Assembly: GCA_039030335.1 (NCBI GenBank)
Contig: JBCCEJ010000004.1
Location: 1 to 64,000, forward strand
DNA from: JBCCEJ01 sp039030335
GTDB taxonomy: Bacteria; Pseudomonadota; Gammaproteobacteria; HK1
Direction of reading: 5' to 3'
DNA: 64,000 nucleotides
Shown: one piece after another, positions 28,462 through 35,974 of the stretch
Layout of the letters: each line of letters opens with the position of its first letter
How positions within the stretch are numbered: position 1 is the stretch's first letter
Position numbers and translations under genes: made by a program
The notes under the pieces: generated by a model
The model's database searches: none
Told to the model about the DNA's origin: nothing
Seen by the model: only the letters and a program-made list of their open reading frames with translations

Positions 28462-30012
28462 GTGTATGCAGGCAGGTTCGCTCACGAACACGGTCAACGT
28501 GCGGCCTTCATCATGGCCGAGACTGGTGAAACGGTTACCTACGCCGAATTCGAGGCGCGCACGAACCGTCTGGCACACCTGTTTCGCCGCCGCGGCCTGC
28601 AACGCCTCGCGCATTACTCCGTGTTCATGGAGAACAACAACCGCTATCTCGAATCCTGCGGGGCTGGCGATCGCGCGGGGCTCTACTACACCTGTGTCAA
28701 TTCGTACCTCAAAACGGACGAACTCGCCTACATCCTGAACAACAGTGAATCGCGGATTCTCATCACCTCCCAATCGCGCCGGGCCGTTGCCGAAGCCGCC
28801 CTCGAGCAGTGCCCGCGGGTCGAGCTTTGCCTGGTCGTAGATGGTCCTGGTGACGGTGAGCGAATCGAGAATCTCGCCGATGCACTCCGTGGCTTGCCCG
28901 ATACGCCTATCGACGATGAAAGCCGCGGCATCGCGATGCTGTACTCGTCCGGCACCACCGGGCGCCCCAAAGGCATCCTCCGCCCGCTGCCGGAGATTCC
29001 CCCCGCCGAGCATCTGCCACTGTTGCAGTTCCTGGTGAATCTCTGGCAGTACCGCGAGGAGATGGTCTATCTGTCGCCCGCGCCGCTCTATCATTCAGCG
29101 CCGCAAACGGCAGTGTCACTGACTATCGACGTCGGCGGCACCGTCATCATCATGGAGCGCTTCGATCCGGAGCGTTATCTGCAGCTGCTCGAACACTATC
29201 GCGTTACGCACAGCCAGCTCGTGCCGACGATGTTCTCGCGCATGCTCAAGCTGCCCGACGAAGTGCGCACCCGGTTTGACATCTCGACCCTCGAGATCGC
29301 AATTCACGCGGCCGCGCCGTGTCCGGTGAAAGTCAAAGAGCAGATGATCGAATGGTGGGGGCCGATCATCCAGGAGTATTACGGCGCCACCGAAGGGCTT
29401 GGCTTCACGGTCTGCGACACCGAAGAGTGGCTGGCGCATCGCGGAACCGTCGGCAAGGTCGTCCTCGGCGATCTGCATATCCTGGATGAGAACATGCAGC
29501 CGGTGCCCGACGGCACGGCGGGTGAGATCTGGTTCAAGACAGCCACGGAGTTCGAGTACTTCAACGACCCGGAAAAGACCGCCGAGACGCGTTCGCCGGA
29601 TGGCACGATGAGCACGGTCGGTGATATCGGCTACGTCGATGACGATGGTTTTCTGTACCTGACCGATCGCGCGACATTCATGATCATTTCCGGTGGCGTA
29701 AACATCTATCCGCAGGAGTGCGAAGACCTGCTTATTACACATCCACTGGTGGCTGACGCGGCGGTTTTCGGCGTACCGAATGAAGATCTGGGTGAGGAGG
29801 TCAAAGCGGTTGTCCAGCTAATGCCAGACGTGCCGGAGTCGGATGCCACCGCGAACACGCTGGCCGAGTACTGCGCGGCGCACCTCGCACGAGCCAAGTG
29901 CCCGCGCTCCATCGATTTCACCGCTGAACTGCCGCGCCTGCCGACCGGCAAGCTGTACAAGCGCCTGCTACGCGACCAGTACTGGCAGGGCCACGAGGGC
30001 CGCATTCTCTAG
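28462..30012 (+). CDS. AMP-forming acyl-CoA synthetase/ligase
   Basis: 516 residues from GTG 28462. The ATP/AMP signature YSSGTTGRPKG is at 161-171. EYYGATEGLGF is the A5 motif, and TVGDIGYVDDDGFLYLTDRA contains the hinge region. The catalytic lysine K497 lies in LPTGKLYKR. Acyl-adenylate and then acyl-CoA formation is expected. The N-terminal FMENNNRYLESCGAGDRAGLYYTCVNSYL is like FadD3/FadK-type ligases of medium or sterol-derived acids. It heads a co-directional group with a small barrel protein and a thioesterase, which could together handle one CoA-dependent catabolic route. Confidence 0.9.
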   Translation: MYAGRFAHEHGQRAAFIMAETGETVTYAEFEARTNRLAHLFRRRGLQRLAHYSVFMENNNRYLESCGAGDRAGLYYTCVNSYLKTDELAYILNNSESRILITSQSRRAVAEAALEQCPRVELCLVVDGPGDGERIENLADALRGLPDTPIDDESRGIAMLYSSGTTGRPKGILRPLPEIPPAEHLPLLQFLVNLWQYREEMVYLSPAPLYHSAPQTAVSLTIDVGGTVIIMERFDPERYLQLLEHYRVTHSQLVPTMFSRMLKLPDEVRTRFDISTLEIAIHAAAPCPVKVKEQMIEWWGPIIQEYYGATEGLGFTVCDTEEWLAHRGTVGKVVLGDLHILDENMQPVPDGTAGEIWFKTATEFEYFNDPEKTAETRSPDGTMSTVGDIGYVDDDGFLYLTDRATFMIISGGVNIYPQECEDLLITHPLVADAAVFGVPNEDLGEEVKAVVQLMPDVPESDATANTLAEYCAAHLARAKCPRSIDFTAELPRLPTGKLYKRLLRDQYWQGHEGRIL

Positions 30013-30122
30013 TACGCGAAGCCCTGCACGGTAACCCTCGGGGCCCGGACAGAACTTGCGCGGCGCCACGGCTTCCGGTCGCACGACCGAAAGCAAACCA
30101 GTCGAACACAGGAGTAATAACG

Positions 30123-30437
30123 ATGCCCGCCTATCTGATTGTAAAAGCCGACGTGCCGGCTGAAGCCGACCGTCAGCCGTTCGACCAGTGGTACGAAAAC
30201 GAACACTTGCCCGACGCCATCGCGAAATTCAATGCGCTGAGCGCGTGGCGCGGCTGGAGCGATGTGGAACCGTCGATGCACTACGCGTTTTACGAGTTCC
30301 CCGACGTCGAGACCGTGAAGCGCATCGCCTCATCCGAAGACATCAAGGAGATGATCGGGGAATTCGATCGGCACTGGGCCGGGAAAGTGACGCGTACACG
30401 CGACATCGTCGGCGAACTGCAAAAGTTGACCGCCTGA
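30123..30437 (+). CDS. Small dimeric alpha/beta-barrel protein
   Basis: 104 residues, with AGGAG 8 bases before the ATG. The pattern is a single ferredoxin-like alpha/beta barrel: YLIVKADVP strand, then FDQWYENEHLPDAIAKF with the His often used in EthD/DUF4286-like proteins, WRGWSDVEPSMHYAFYEFPD and a C-terminal helix VTRTRDIVGELQ. Such proteins act as small monooxygenases, cyclases or dechlorinase helpers; no specific function can be given. It sits between a CoA ligase and a thioesterase whose ATG lies 2 bases after its stop, so co-translation is likely. Confidence 0.75.
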   Translation: MPAYLIVKADVPAEADRQPFDQWYENEHLPDAIAKFNALSAWRGWSDVEPSMHYAFYEFPDVETVKRIASSEDIKEMIGEFDRHWAGKVTRTRDIVGELQKLTA

Positions 30438-30439
30438 AG

Positions 30440-30841
30440 ATGTTTGATCTCGAGCGGGTCAACCGCAGTCGACTCTACCGGGCGCTCGGTATCCGGTTGA
30501 CGGCTGCGCAAGCAGACAGTGCCGCCTCGGAAATGCGTGCAACCGACCCGGTGTGCTGGCCGGGAGAAGACCAGCCGCACGGCGGTATTGTGTTCACGCA
30601 GCTCGATACGACGATGGCGACGGCCGCACTCGGTGGCGACGACAACATCGCGAACGCGACCACCGTTAGCCTTCAGATCCAGTATCTGGCGCCGGCGCGA
30701 GGCGAGGTTCTCTACTGTGAGGCCACGGTACAAAGGCGGGGCGGCCGACTCTGTTTCGTGCAGGGGGAAACGCGTGACCCGGACGGTCAGCTGGTCGCGG
30801 TGGGGCAGGGGAGCTTCCGAATATTCGCGCCAACCGCCTAG
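30440..30841 (+). CDS. PaaI-type hotdog thioesterase
   Basis: 133 residues from ATG 30440. The start is chosen because the upstream continuation of this frame overlaps the preceding gene in another frame. The hotdog fold shows the substrate-loop HGGIVFTQLDTTMATAAL, followed by TTVSLQIQYLAPARGEVLYCEATVQRRGGRLCFVQGETRD, typical of PaaI/YbgC-like acyl-CoA thioesterases. The aspartate in QLDTTMA is the expected catalytic residue. Cytosolic hydrolysis of an aryl- or acyl-CoA is inferred from the fold and the upstream CoA ligase. Confidence 0.85.
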   Translation: MFDLERVNRSRLYRALGIRLTAAQADSAASEMRATDPVCWPGEDQPHGGIVFTQLDTTMATAALGGDDNIANATTVSLQIQYLAPARGEVLYCEATVQRRGGRLCFVQGETRDPDGQLVAVGQGSFRIFAPTA

Positions 30842-30943
30842 TCGCGCGACCGGTTCGGCCCTGCCGTCCCCACGATCGGGTGTGGACAGTGATTGCTGCG
30901 GCGCCGCAAAATAGGTGCCCCTTTCTCCTGACCAGAGCCAGAG

Positions 30944-31894
30944 ATGAAACCCACGGTTTATATCGACGGGCAGGCCGGCACGACGGGTCTTCGGATCCGC
31001 GAATTGCTGGCCGATCGGCAAGACGTACGTCTGTTGACGGTGGACGAAGCCCACCGCAAGGACCCGTCGGCCCGACGAGATAAGCTGCTGGAGGCCGATC
31101 TGGCAATTCTGTGCCTGCCCGATGATGCCGCACGTGAAGCGACGGAATGGGCTGGCAATGGATCTACGCGCTTGCTGGACGCAAGCACCGCTCACCGGGT
31201 CGCGGACGGTTGGGTCTATGGCCTTGCCGAACTCGCCAGGGCGCAGCGCGACGAGATTCGAGCGGCGCGGTTTGTCGCCAATCCGGGTTGCTATCCAACC
31301 GGCGTCATTCTGTTGATGCGCCCTCTCGTCGAAGCCGATTTGCTGCCCGTGGATCTGCCGGTGTCGGTGCATGCGCTGTCGGGTTACTCCGGCGGCGGCA
31401 AGGGATTGATCGAGCGTTGGGAAGATGCTGAGAGCGCCCTCAATGCGCTGCCATTCGAAGCGCCATACGCGATGGATCGTGTGCACAAGCACATTCCCGA
31501 GATGCTGGCGTACAGCGGACTCAGCCTCGAGCCGCAGTTCGTACCTTCAGTTGCAGCGTTCCGTTGTGGTATGCGGATTCAGATTCCACTTAACGCCGCG
31601 CTGCTGCCTTCTGGCGTCGACGCAGTGCGTCTGCACGAAGCGCTCCTGCAGCGCTATGCACGCGAGCCTTTCGTGCGCGTAAAGCCGTCCGGAGGCACGG
31701 TCGACGAATGGACTCTGGACCCCCGCGGATGCAATGACACGAACGCGATAGAGCTCTCCGTTGTCGGACACCCGTCGGGGCATGTCCTGCTCTGCGCGGT
31801 ACTGGACAATCTCGGCAAGGGTGCATCCGGCGCCGCCGTGCAGAACATGAATCTGATGCTCGGCTTCGACGAGCAGGCAGGACTCGCGGCCTGA
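30944..31894 (+). CDS. argC: N-acetyl-gamma-glutamyl-phosphate reductase, short (type 2) form
   Basis: 316 residues, the length of type 2 ArgC rather than the ~340 of the E. coli form. The NADP loop GQAGTTG is at 9-15. The thioester-forming C116 lies in ANPGCYPTG. HALSGYSGGGKGLIERW and YAMDRVHKHIPEM are conserved substrate segments. It reduces N-acetylglutamyl phosphate in arginine synthesis. No other arg gene is adjacent, and the gene ends in a hairpin shared with rlmL. Confidence 0.95.
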   Translation: MKPTVYIDGQAGTTGLRIRELLADRQDVRLLTVDEAHRKDPSARRDKLLEADLAILCLPDDAAREATEWAGNGSTRLLDASTAHRVADGWVYGLAELARAQRDEIRAARFVANPGCYPTGVILLMRPLVEADLLPVDLPVSVHALSGYSGGGKGLIERWEDAESALNALPFEAPYAMDRVHKHIPEMLAYSGLSLEPQFVPSVAAFRCGMRIQIPLNAALLPSGVDAVRLHEALLQRYAREPFVRVKPSGGTVDEWTLDPRGCNDTNAIELSVVGHPSGHVLLCAVLDNLGKGASGAAVQNMNLMLGFDEQAGLAA

Positions 31895-31903
31895 TTCAGG
31901 GCT

Positions 31904-31925
31904 GGCCGGCCGTTCGCGGCCGGCC
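31904..31925. terminator. GC-rich hairpin with TTCG loop between convergent argC and rlmL
   Basis: Perfect 9-base stem (31904-31912 with 31917-31925) closed by a TTCG tetraloop, 9 bases after the argC stop and 3 bases before the rlmL stop on the other strand. There is no U-tract, so it is a candidate bidirectional 3'-end structure rather than a classical intrinsic terminator. Confidence 0.6.
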
Positions 31926-31928
31926 GCG

Positions 31929-34142
31929 CTAGGTCTCCATCGCGTGCTCTATAAACCAGCACTCGCGCTGCTGGCGTGCCCGTTGAAAGTCCCGGTCGGT
32001 GGACCAGCGGGTTCTGTTCGTCACGGCGTAAGCGGAAGTCAGCGCCGCGCTCAGTTCGAATTTCCGGCGGTTCGTCGAGAAGATGAGCAGCCCGCCTGGC
32101 GCGAGGTGAGCCATCGCCGCATGGAGCAACCCCTCGTGATCCCGCTGAACGTCGAAATCGGCCGCCGTTCGCTTGGAGTTGGAGAACGTCGGTGGGTCGA
32201 CCAGCACCAGATCGTAAGACTGCTTGCAACCGCCCAGCCAGTCCATCACGTCAGCGCGGTGCAGACGGTGGGCGGTATCACTGAAACCGTTCAGTGACAG
32301 GTTACGCCGTGCCCAGTCGAGATAGGTCGGGGAAAGATCGACGCTGTCGGTGAAGCGGGCGCCGCCATTGGCCGCGTGCACCGAGGCGCTCGCCGTATAG
32401 CAGTAGAGGTTCAAGAAACGCTTACGCGCGCTCTGTTCGCCGATGAAGCGACGCACGATGCGGTGATCGAGAAACAACCCGGTGTCGAGGTAGTCGTGCA
32501 GGTTTACCAGTAGCTGCACGTTGCCTTCGTGCACGGTGTGCAACTGGCCTTCCGCCGCTTGGCGTTGGTACTGCTGCCGGCCGCGCTGGCGTTGGCGTTG
32601 TTTGATGGCGATGCGTGCGCGTGGAATCTCCAGCACGGCCGAAGTCGCCGCCACCGCTGCGTCCAACCGCTTGCGCGCCAGCGCCGGAGGAATGCGCGAT
32701 GGCGCCTGATACTCGGCGAGATGCGCGTGCCCGGCGTACACGTCGAGCGCGACCGCATATTCGGGAATATCCGCGTCGTAGATGCGGTAGCAGTCGGTGC
32801 CGCTCTGGCGCTGCCATTTGCCGAGGCCCCGCAGATTCTTGCGCAGCCGGTTGGCGAACATCTGCGCGCCCTCATCCAGAGATGCCGTCGATTCGGGCAC
32901 CGCGCTACCGGGCATTTCGGCCACTGGCCGCTGATCGACGTGGGCCAGTACCTGGACATCGAACAGCAACAGCTTCACCGGCAACGCACCATTGAACAGG
33001 GCGTATTGCCGATGCGCGCGCAGTCCCATCGATTTTCCGAGGTCCGGATTTCCGGTCAGCACGGCCGCTTTCCACCCGTCAAACCCGGTCTTCAGGCGGG
33101 CGCCTAGCGCGGTGTAGAGCGGTCCGAGCGTCTTCGCATCCCCCAGCCGCTCTCCGTACGGCGGGTTTACGACGACGAGGCCCGCCCCGACCGGTTTGTG
33201 GGTAGGCACGCTGAGCCCCGCAAGCTCCTTGCGTCGGATGCGAACGTGGTTCGCCAGTCCTGCGGCTTCCACGTTCGCAGACGCAGCGTTCACGGCCTGC
33301 ACGCTGCCGTCATAGCCGAAACACTCTACCTTCCGCACCGCGCCGTCCCGGCCGCGTTGTTCCGCCTCTTCGGTGACGTCGCGCCAGTAGCGCGGCACGT
33401 GACCGAGCCAGCCATGAAATCCCCAATGGCGACGGCGAAGGCCCGGTGCGCGGTCGAGCGCCATCTCCGCTCCTTCGGTCAGCAGTGTCCCGGCGCCGCA
33501 CATCGGATCGATCAACGCGCCGCCGTTGGCCGCGATCTCAGGCCATCCCGCCCGCAGCAGGACAGCGGCGGCGAGATTCTCCTTCATCGGCGCCTTCGAT
33601 GCAGCCGCCCGGTATCCGCGGCGGTGCAATGCGTCGCCGCTCAGATCGATGCAAATGTCGGCGATACCCTTGGCGAGACGTGCGTGCACGCGCAGATCGG
33701 GCCGCTTGAGGTCTACCGATGGCCGGGTTCCGCACCGGTCGCGAAACCGGTCGACGATCGCGTCTTTCACTGCGAGCGCCGAGTAATGTGAGTTCTTGAG
33801 ACGCGCCGAGGTACCGTGAAAGGTAACGGCGAGGGTGCCGTCCGGAGCCACATGGTCTTCCCATTCGATGGCTTCGACACCGGCCTTGAGCTGTTCAGCC
33901 GAATGCGTTTCGAAGCGCGCCACCCACCAGAGCACGCGCGAGGCGAGCCTGGACCACATGCAGACCCGGTAGAGCTCAGACAGACCGGCATCGAAGTAGA
34001 CGCCACCCACGGTCTCGCGGGCATCGATGCCGCCGAGCGCTTCGATTTCGTGCAGCAGCAAGCCTTCCAGGCCTTTCGCACACGTCGCGAGCGGGCGGTT
34101 CGACGTTGCCCTTCCTGGGGGACTGGAGCCGGGTTCTGGCAT
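31929..34142 (-). CDS. rlmL: Bifunctional 23S rRNA methyltransferase RlmKL
   Basis: 737 residues, near the ~700 of E. coli RlmKL. The N-terminal half has a THUMP domain (about 70-165), then a methyltransferase with IDPMCGAGTLL and the catalytic NPPYGERL, expected to make m2G2445. The C-terminal half has a second methyltransferase with LNLYCYTASASVHAANGGA and DLVLVDPPTFSNS, expected to make m7G2069. A low-complexity Gln/Arg run (RQRQRGRQQYQRQ) marks the end of the linker. Both active sites look complete. The fused gene is typical of Gammaproteobacteria. Confidence 0.95.
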   Translation of the reverse strand: MPEPGSSPPGRATSNRPLATCAKGLEGLLLHEIEALGGIDARETVGGVYFDAGLSELYRVCMWSRLASRVLWWVARFETHSAEQLKAGVEAIEWEDHVAPDGTLAVTFHGTSARLKNSHYSALAVKDAIVDRFRDRCGTRPSVDLKRPDLRVHARLAKGIADICIDLSGDALHRRGYRAAASKAPMKENLAAAVLLRAGWPEIAANGGALIDPMCGAGTLLTEGAEMALDRAPGLRRRHWGFHGWLGHVPRYWRDVTEEAEQRGRDGAVRKVECFGYDGSVQAVNAASANVEAAGLANHVRIRRKELAGLSVPTHKPVGAGLVVVNPPYGERLGDAKTLGPLYTALGARLKTGFDGWKAAVLTGNPDLGKSMGLRAHRQYALFNGALPVKLLLFDVQVLAHVDQRPVAEMPGSAVPESTASLDEGAQMFANRLRKNLRGLGKWQRQSGTDCYRIYDADIPEYAVALDVYAGHAHLAEYQAPSRIPPALARKRLDAAVAATSAVLEIPRARIAIKQRQRQRGRQQYQRQAAEGQLHTVHEGNVQLLVNLHDYLDTGLFLDHRIVRRFIGEQSARKRFLNLYCYTASASVHAANGGARFTDSVDLSPTYLDWARRNLSLNGFSDTAHRLHRADVMDWLGGCKQSYDLVLVDPPTFSNSKRTAADFDVQRDHEGLLHAAMAHLAPGGLLIFSTNRRKFELSAALTSAYAVTNRTRWSTDRDFQRARQQRECWFIEHAMET

Positions 34143-34262
34143 CTTGGGATGGCGCTCCGGAGGTTACACGGGGCGGGCGCTTTCACGCGCGCGGCAGCGG
34201 CTGGCAAATTGTATCGTTATGTCGCACGATCGGTTGAAAATTGACCGCTTCGAATACCCGAT

Positions 34263-35936
34263 ATGAACTCAGTCCCGGCCTATGCCGCGCCCGCGGCAGC
34301 GATCGATTCCGCGCTCTTGAACGATGCCGTTCAGGCCGCGCACGACTTTGTGACAGCGGCACGCCGCACCGCGAGTGAAAACGTCGTCGTAGACGGCCGT
34401 GTGCCGTCGGCAGTCGCCGACCGCGAGCAGCGCCTGCTGCACGGTATCGCCTGGATAGCGACGACCGTGGCGGCGCTGGATGCTACGGCCGCCTGGGCCG
34501 GCCGCGCCCGCGAACACGGTTTGGGCGACCCCGAGCAGACGGTCGCGCAGATCCTGTTCGGGGAATATCTGGCTCAGCTGCTGGGTGGTATTCCAATGAG
34601 CCAGAACGAGATGGTACGGCCGGGCGAGCTCGGGCTCGAGGATGCTGCCGCGGTGCTGGCCGCCAACCCGGCCGTTCGTGCGCTGCTCGCCAACGGCAAC
34701 ACGGCTGGAAGCCGTGCCGAACTCGCGAGTTATCTCGACGACGACGGCCCGCTGTTTGAGCAACTCGGTGATGACACGCTCGACATGGTGCGCGATGAAC
34801 TCCGGCGTTTCACCGAACGCCGCATCAAGCCCGATGCACACAGCTGGCATCTCAATGACCAGCTGATCCCGGATGCAGTCGTGGCCGAGATGTCGGAACT
34901 CGGTGTTTTCGGGGTGTGTATTGCGCAGGAGTTCGGCGGGCACGGGCTAGGCAAGCTGGCGATGTGCGTGGTCAGCGAGGAACTGTCACGGGGATGGATC
35001 GGCGCCGGTTCGCTCGGCACGCGCTCGGAGATCGCAGGCGAACTCATCACGATCGCAGGGACACCTGAACAAAAGCAGCGCTGGTTGCCGGCCATCGCCG
35101 AGGGCAGCGTGCTGCCGACGGCGGTCTTCACCGAGCCGGACACCGGATCCGATCTCGGCAGCCTGCGCACGCGCGCCGACCGACAGTCCGACGGAACCTG
35201 GCGGATCACCGGCAACAAGACCTGGATAACGCACGGTGCCCGCAGCGACCTGATGACGCTGCTGGCGCGCACGGAGCCGGACGTTAGTGGTTATGCGGGC
35301 CTCTCGATGTTTCTCGCCGAGAAACCGCGCGGCACCGACGCCGAACCGTTCCCCGCTACCGGGATGACGGGTGGGGAAATTCCGGTGCTCGGCTATCGCG
35401 GTATGAAGGAATATGAGCTCGGTTTCGAAGGTTTCGAAGTCGCCGCGGACGGACTGTTGGGCGGCGAGCGGGGGCAAGGCTTCAAGCAACTCATGCGCAC
35501 GTTCGAAGGAGCCCGTATTCAGACCGCAGCTCGTGCGACGGGCGTCGCCTGGAGTGCTTACGATCTCGGGATGCGGTATGCCCACGAACGCAGACAATTC
35601 GGTAAACAGCTTTATGCTTTTCCGCGTGTGACCGACAAACTGGTCATGATGGTGGCAGAGACGATCGCCGCGCGCGAACTGTCCTACGTTGCGGCCCGCG
35701 AGAAAGACAAAGGGCGCCGTTGTGATGTAGAAGCAGGCATGGCCAAACTGTTGGCCGCACGGGTGGCGTGGTCGAATGCCGACACAGCGCTCCAGATTCA
35801 CGGAGGTGTCGGCTATTCGCTGGAGTATGAGATTAGCCGGGTGCTCTGCGACGCGCGCATCCTGAATATCTTCGAGGGCGCTGCCGAAATCCAGGCGCAC
35901 GTGATCGGCCGGGGCATGCTGGCAGGTCGTAACTGA
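34263..35936 (+). CDS. Acyl-CoA dehydrogenase family protein with N-terminal extension
   Basis: 557 residues, against ~380-400 for simple acyl-CoA dehydrogenases. The first ~170 residues form an extra helical region. The core then follows: LGVFGVCIAQEFGGHGLGKLAMC, PTAVFTEPDTGSDLGSLRTRA (flavin and substrate strand), WITHGARSDLMTLLART, GARIQTAARATGVAWSAYDLGMRYAHERRQFGKQL, and the C-terminal FEGAAEIQAHVIGRGML. FAD-dependent alpha,beta-dehydrogenation of an acyl-CoA is expected. The extended type occurs in several catabolic operons, but the substrate is not evident. The RND exporter gene starts 39 bases downstream. Confidence 0.9.
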   Translation: MNSVPAYAAPAAAIDSALLNDAVQAAHDFVTAARRTASENVVVDGRVPSAVADREQRLLHGIAWIATTVAALDATAAWAGRAREHGLGDPEQTVAQILFGEYLAQLLGGIPMSQNEMVRPGELGLEDAAAVLAANPAVRALLANGNTAGSRAELASYLDDDGPLFEQLGDDTLDMVRDELRRFTERRIKPDAHSWHLNDQLIPDAVVAEMSELGVFGVCIAQEFGGHGLGKLAMCVVSEELSRGWIGAGSLGTRSEIAGELITIAGTPEQKQRWLPAIAEGSVLPTAVFTEPDTGSDLGSLRTRADRQSDGTWRITGNKTWITHGARSDLMTLLARTEPDVSGYAGLSMFLAEKPRGTDAEPFPATGMTGGEIPVLGYRGMKEYELGFEGFEVAADGLLGGERGQGFKQLMRTFEGARIQTAARATGVAWSAYDLGMRYAHERRQFGKQLYAFPRVTDKLVMMVAETIAARELSYVAAREKDKGRRCDVEAGMAKLLAARVAWSNADTALQIHGGVGYSLEYEISRVLCDARILNIFEGAAEIQAHVIGRGMLAGRN

Positions 35937-35974
35937 GGTTCGCGGTTCATTGACCGAGTGAAGAGGCACTGAAC

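Noticed and set aside
27784..29094. A 436-codon minus-strand frame spanning the retropepsin and the start of the CoA ligase
   Set aside because: It overlaps two well-supported genes in other frames and shows shadow composition. The real minus-strand gene is the smaller frame with DTGAT.
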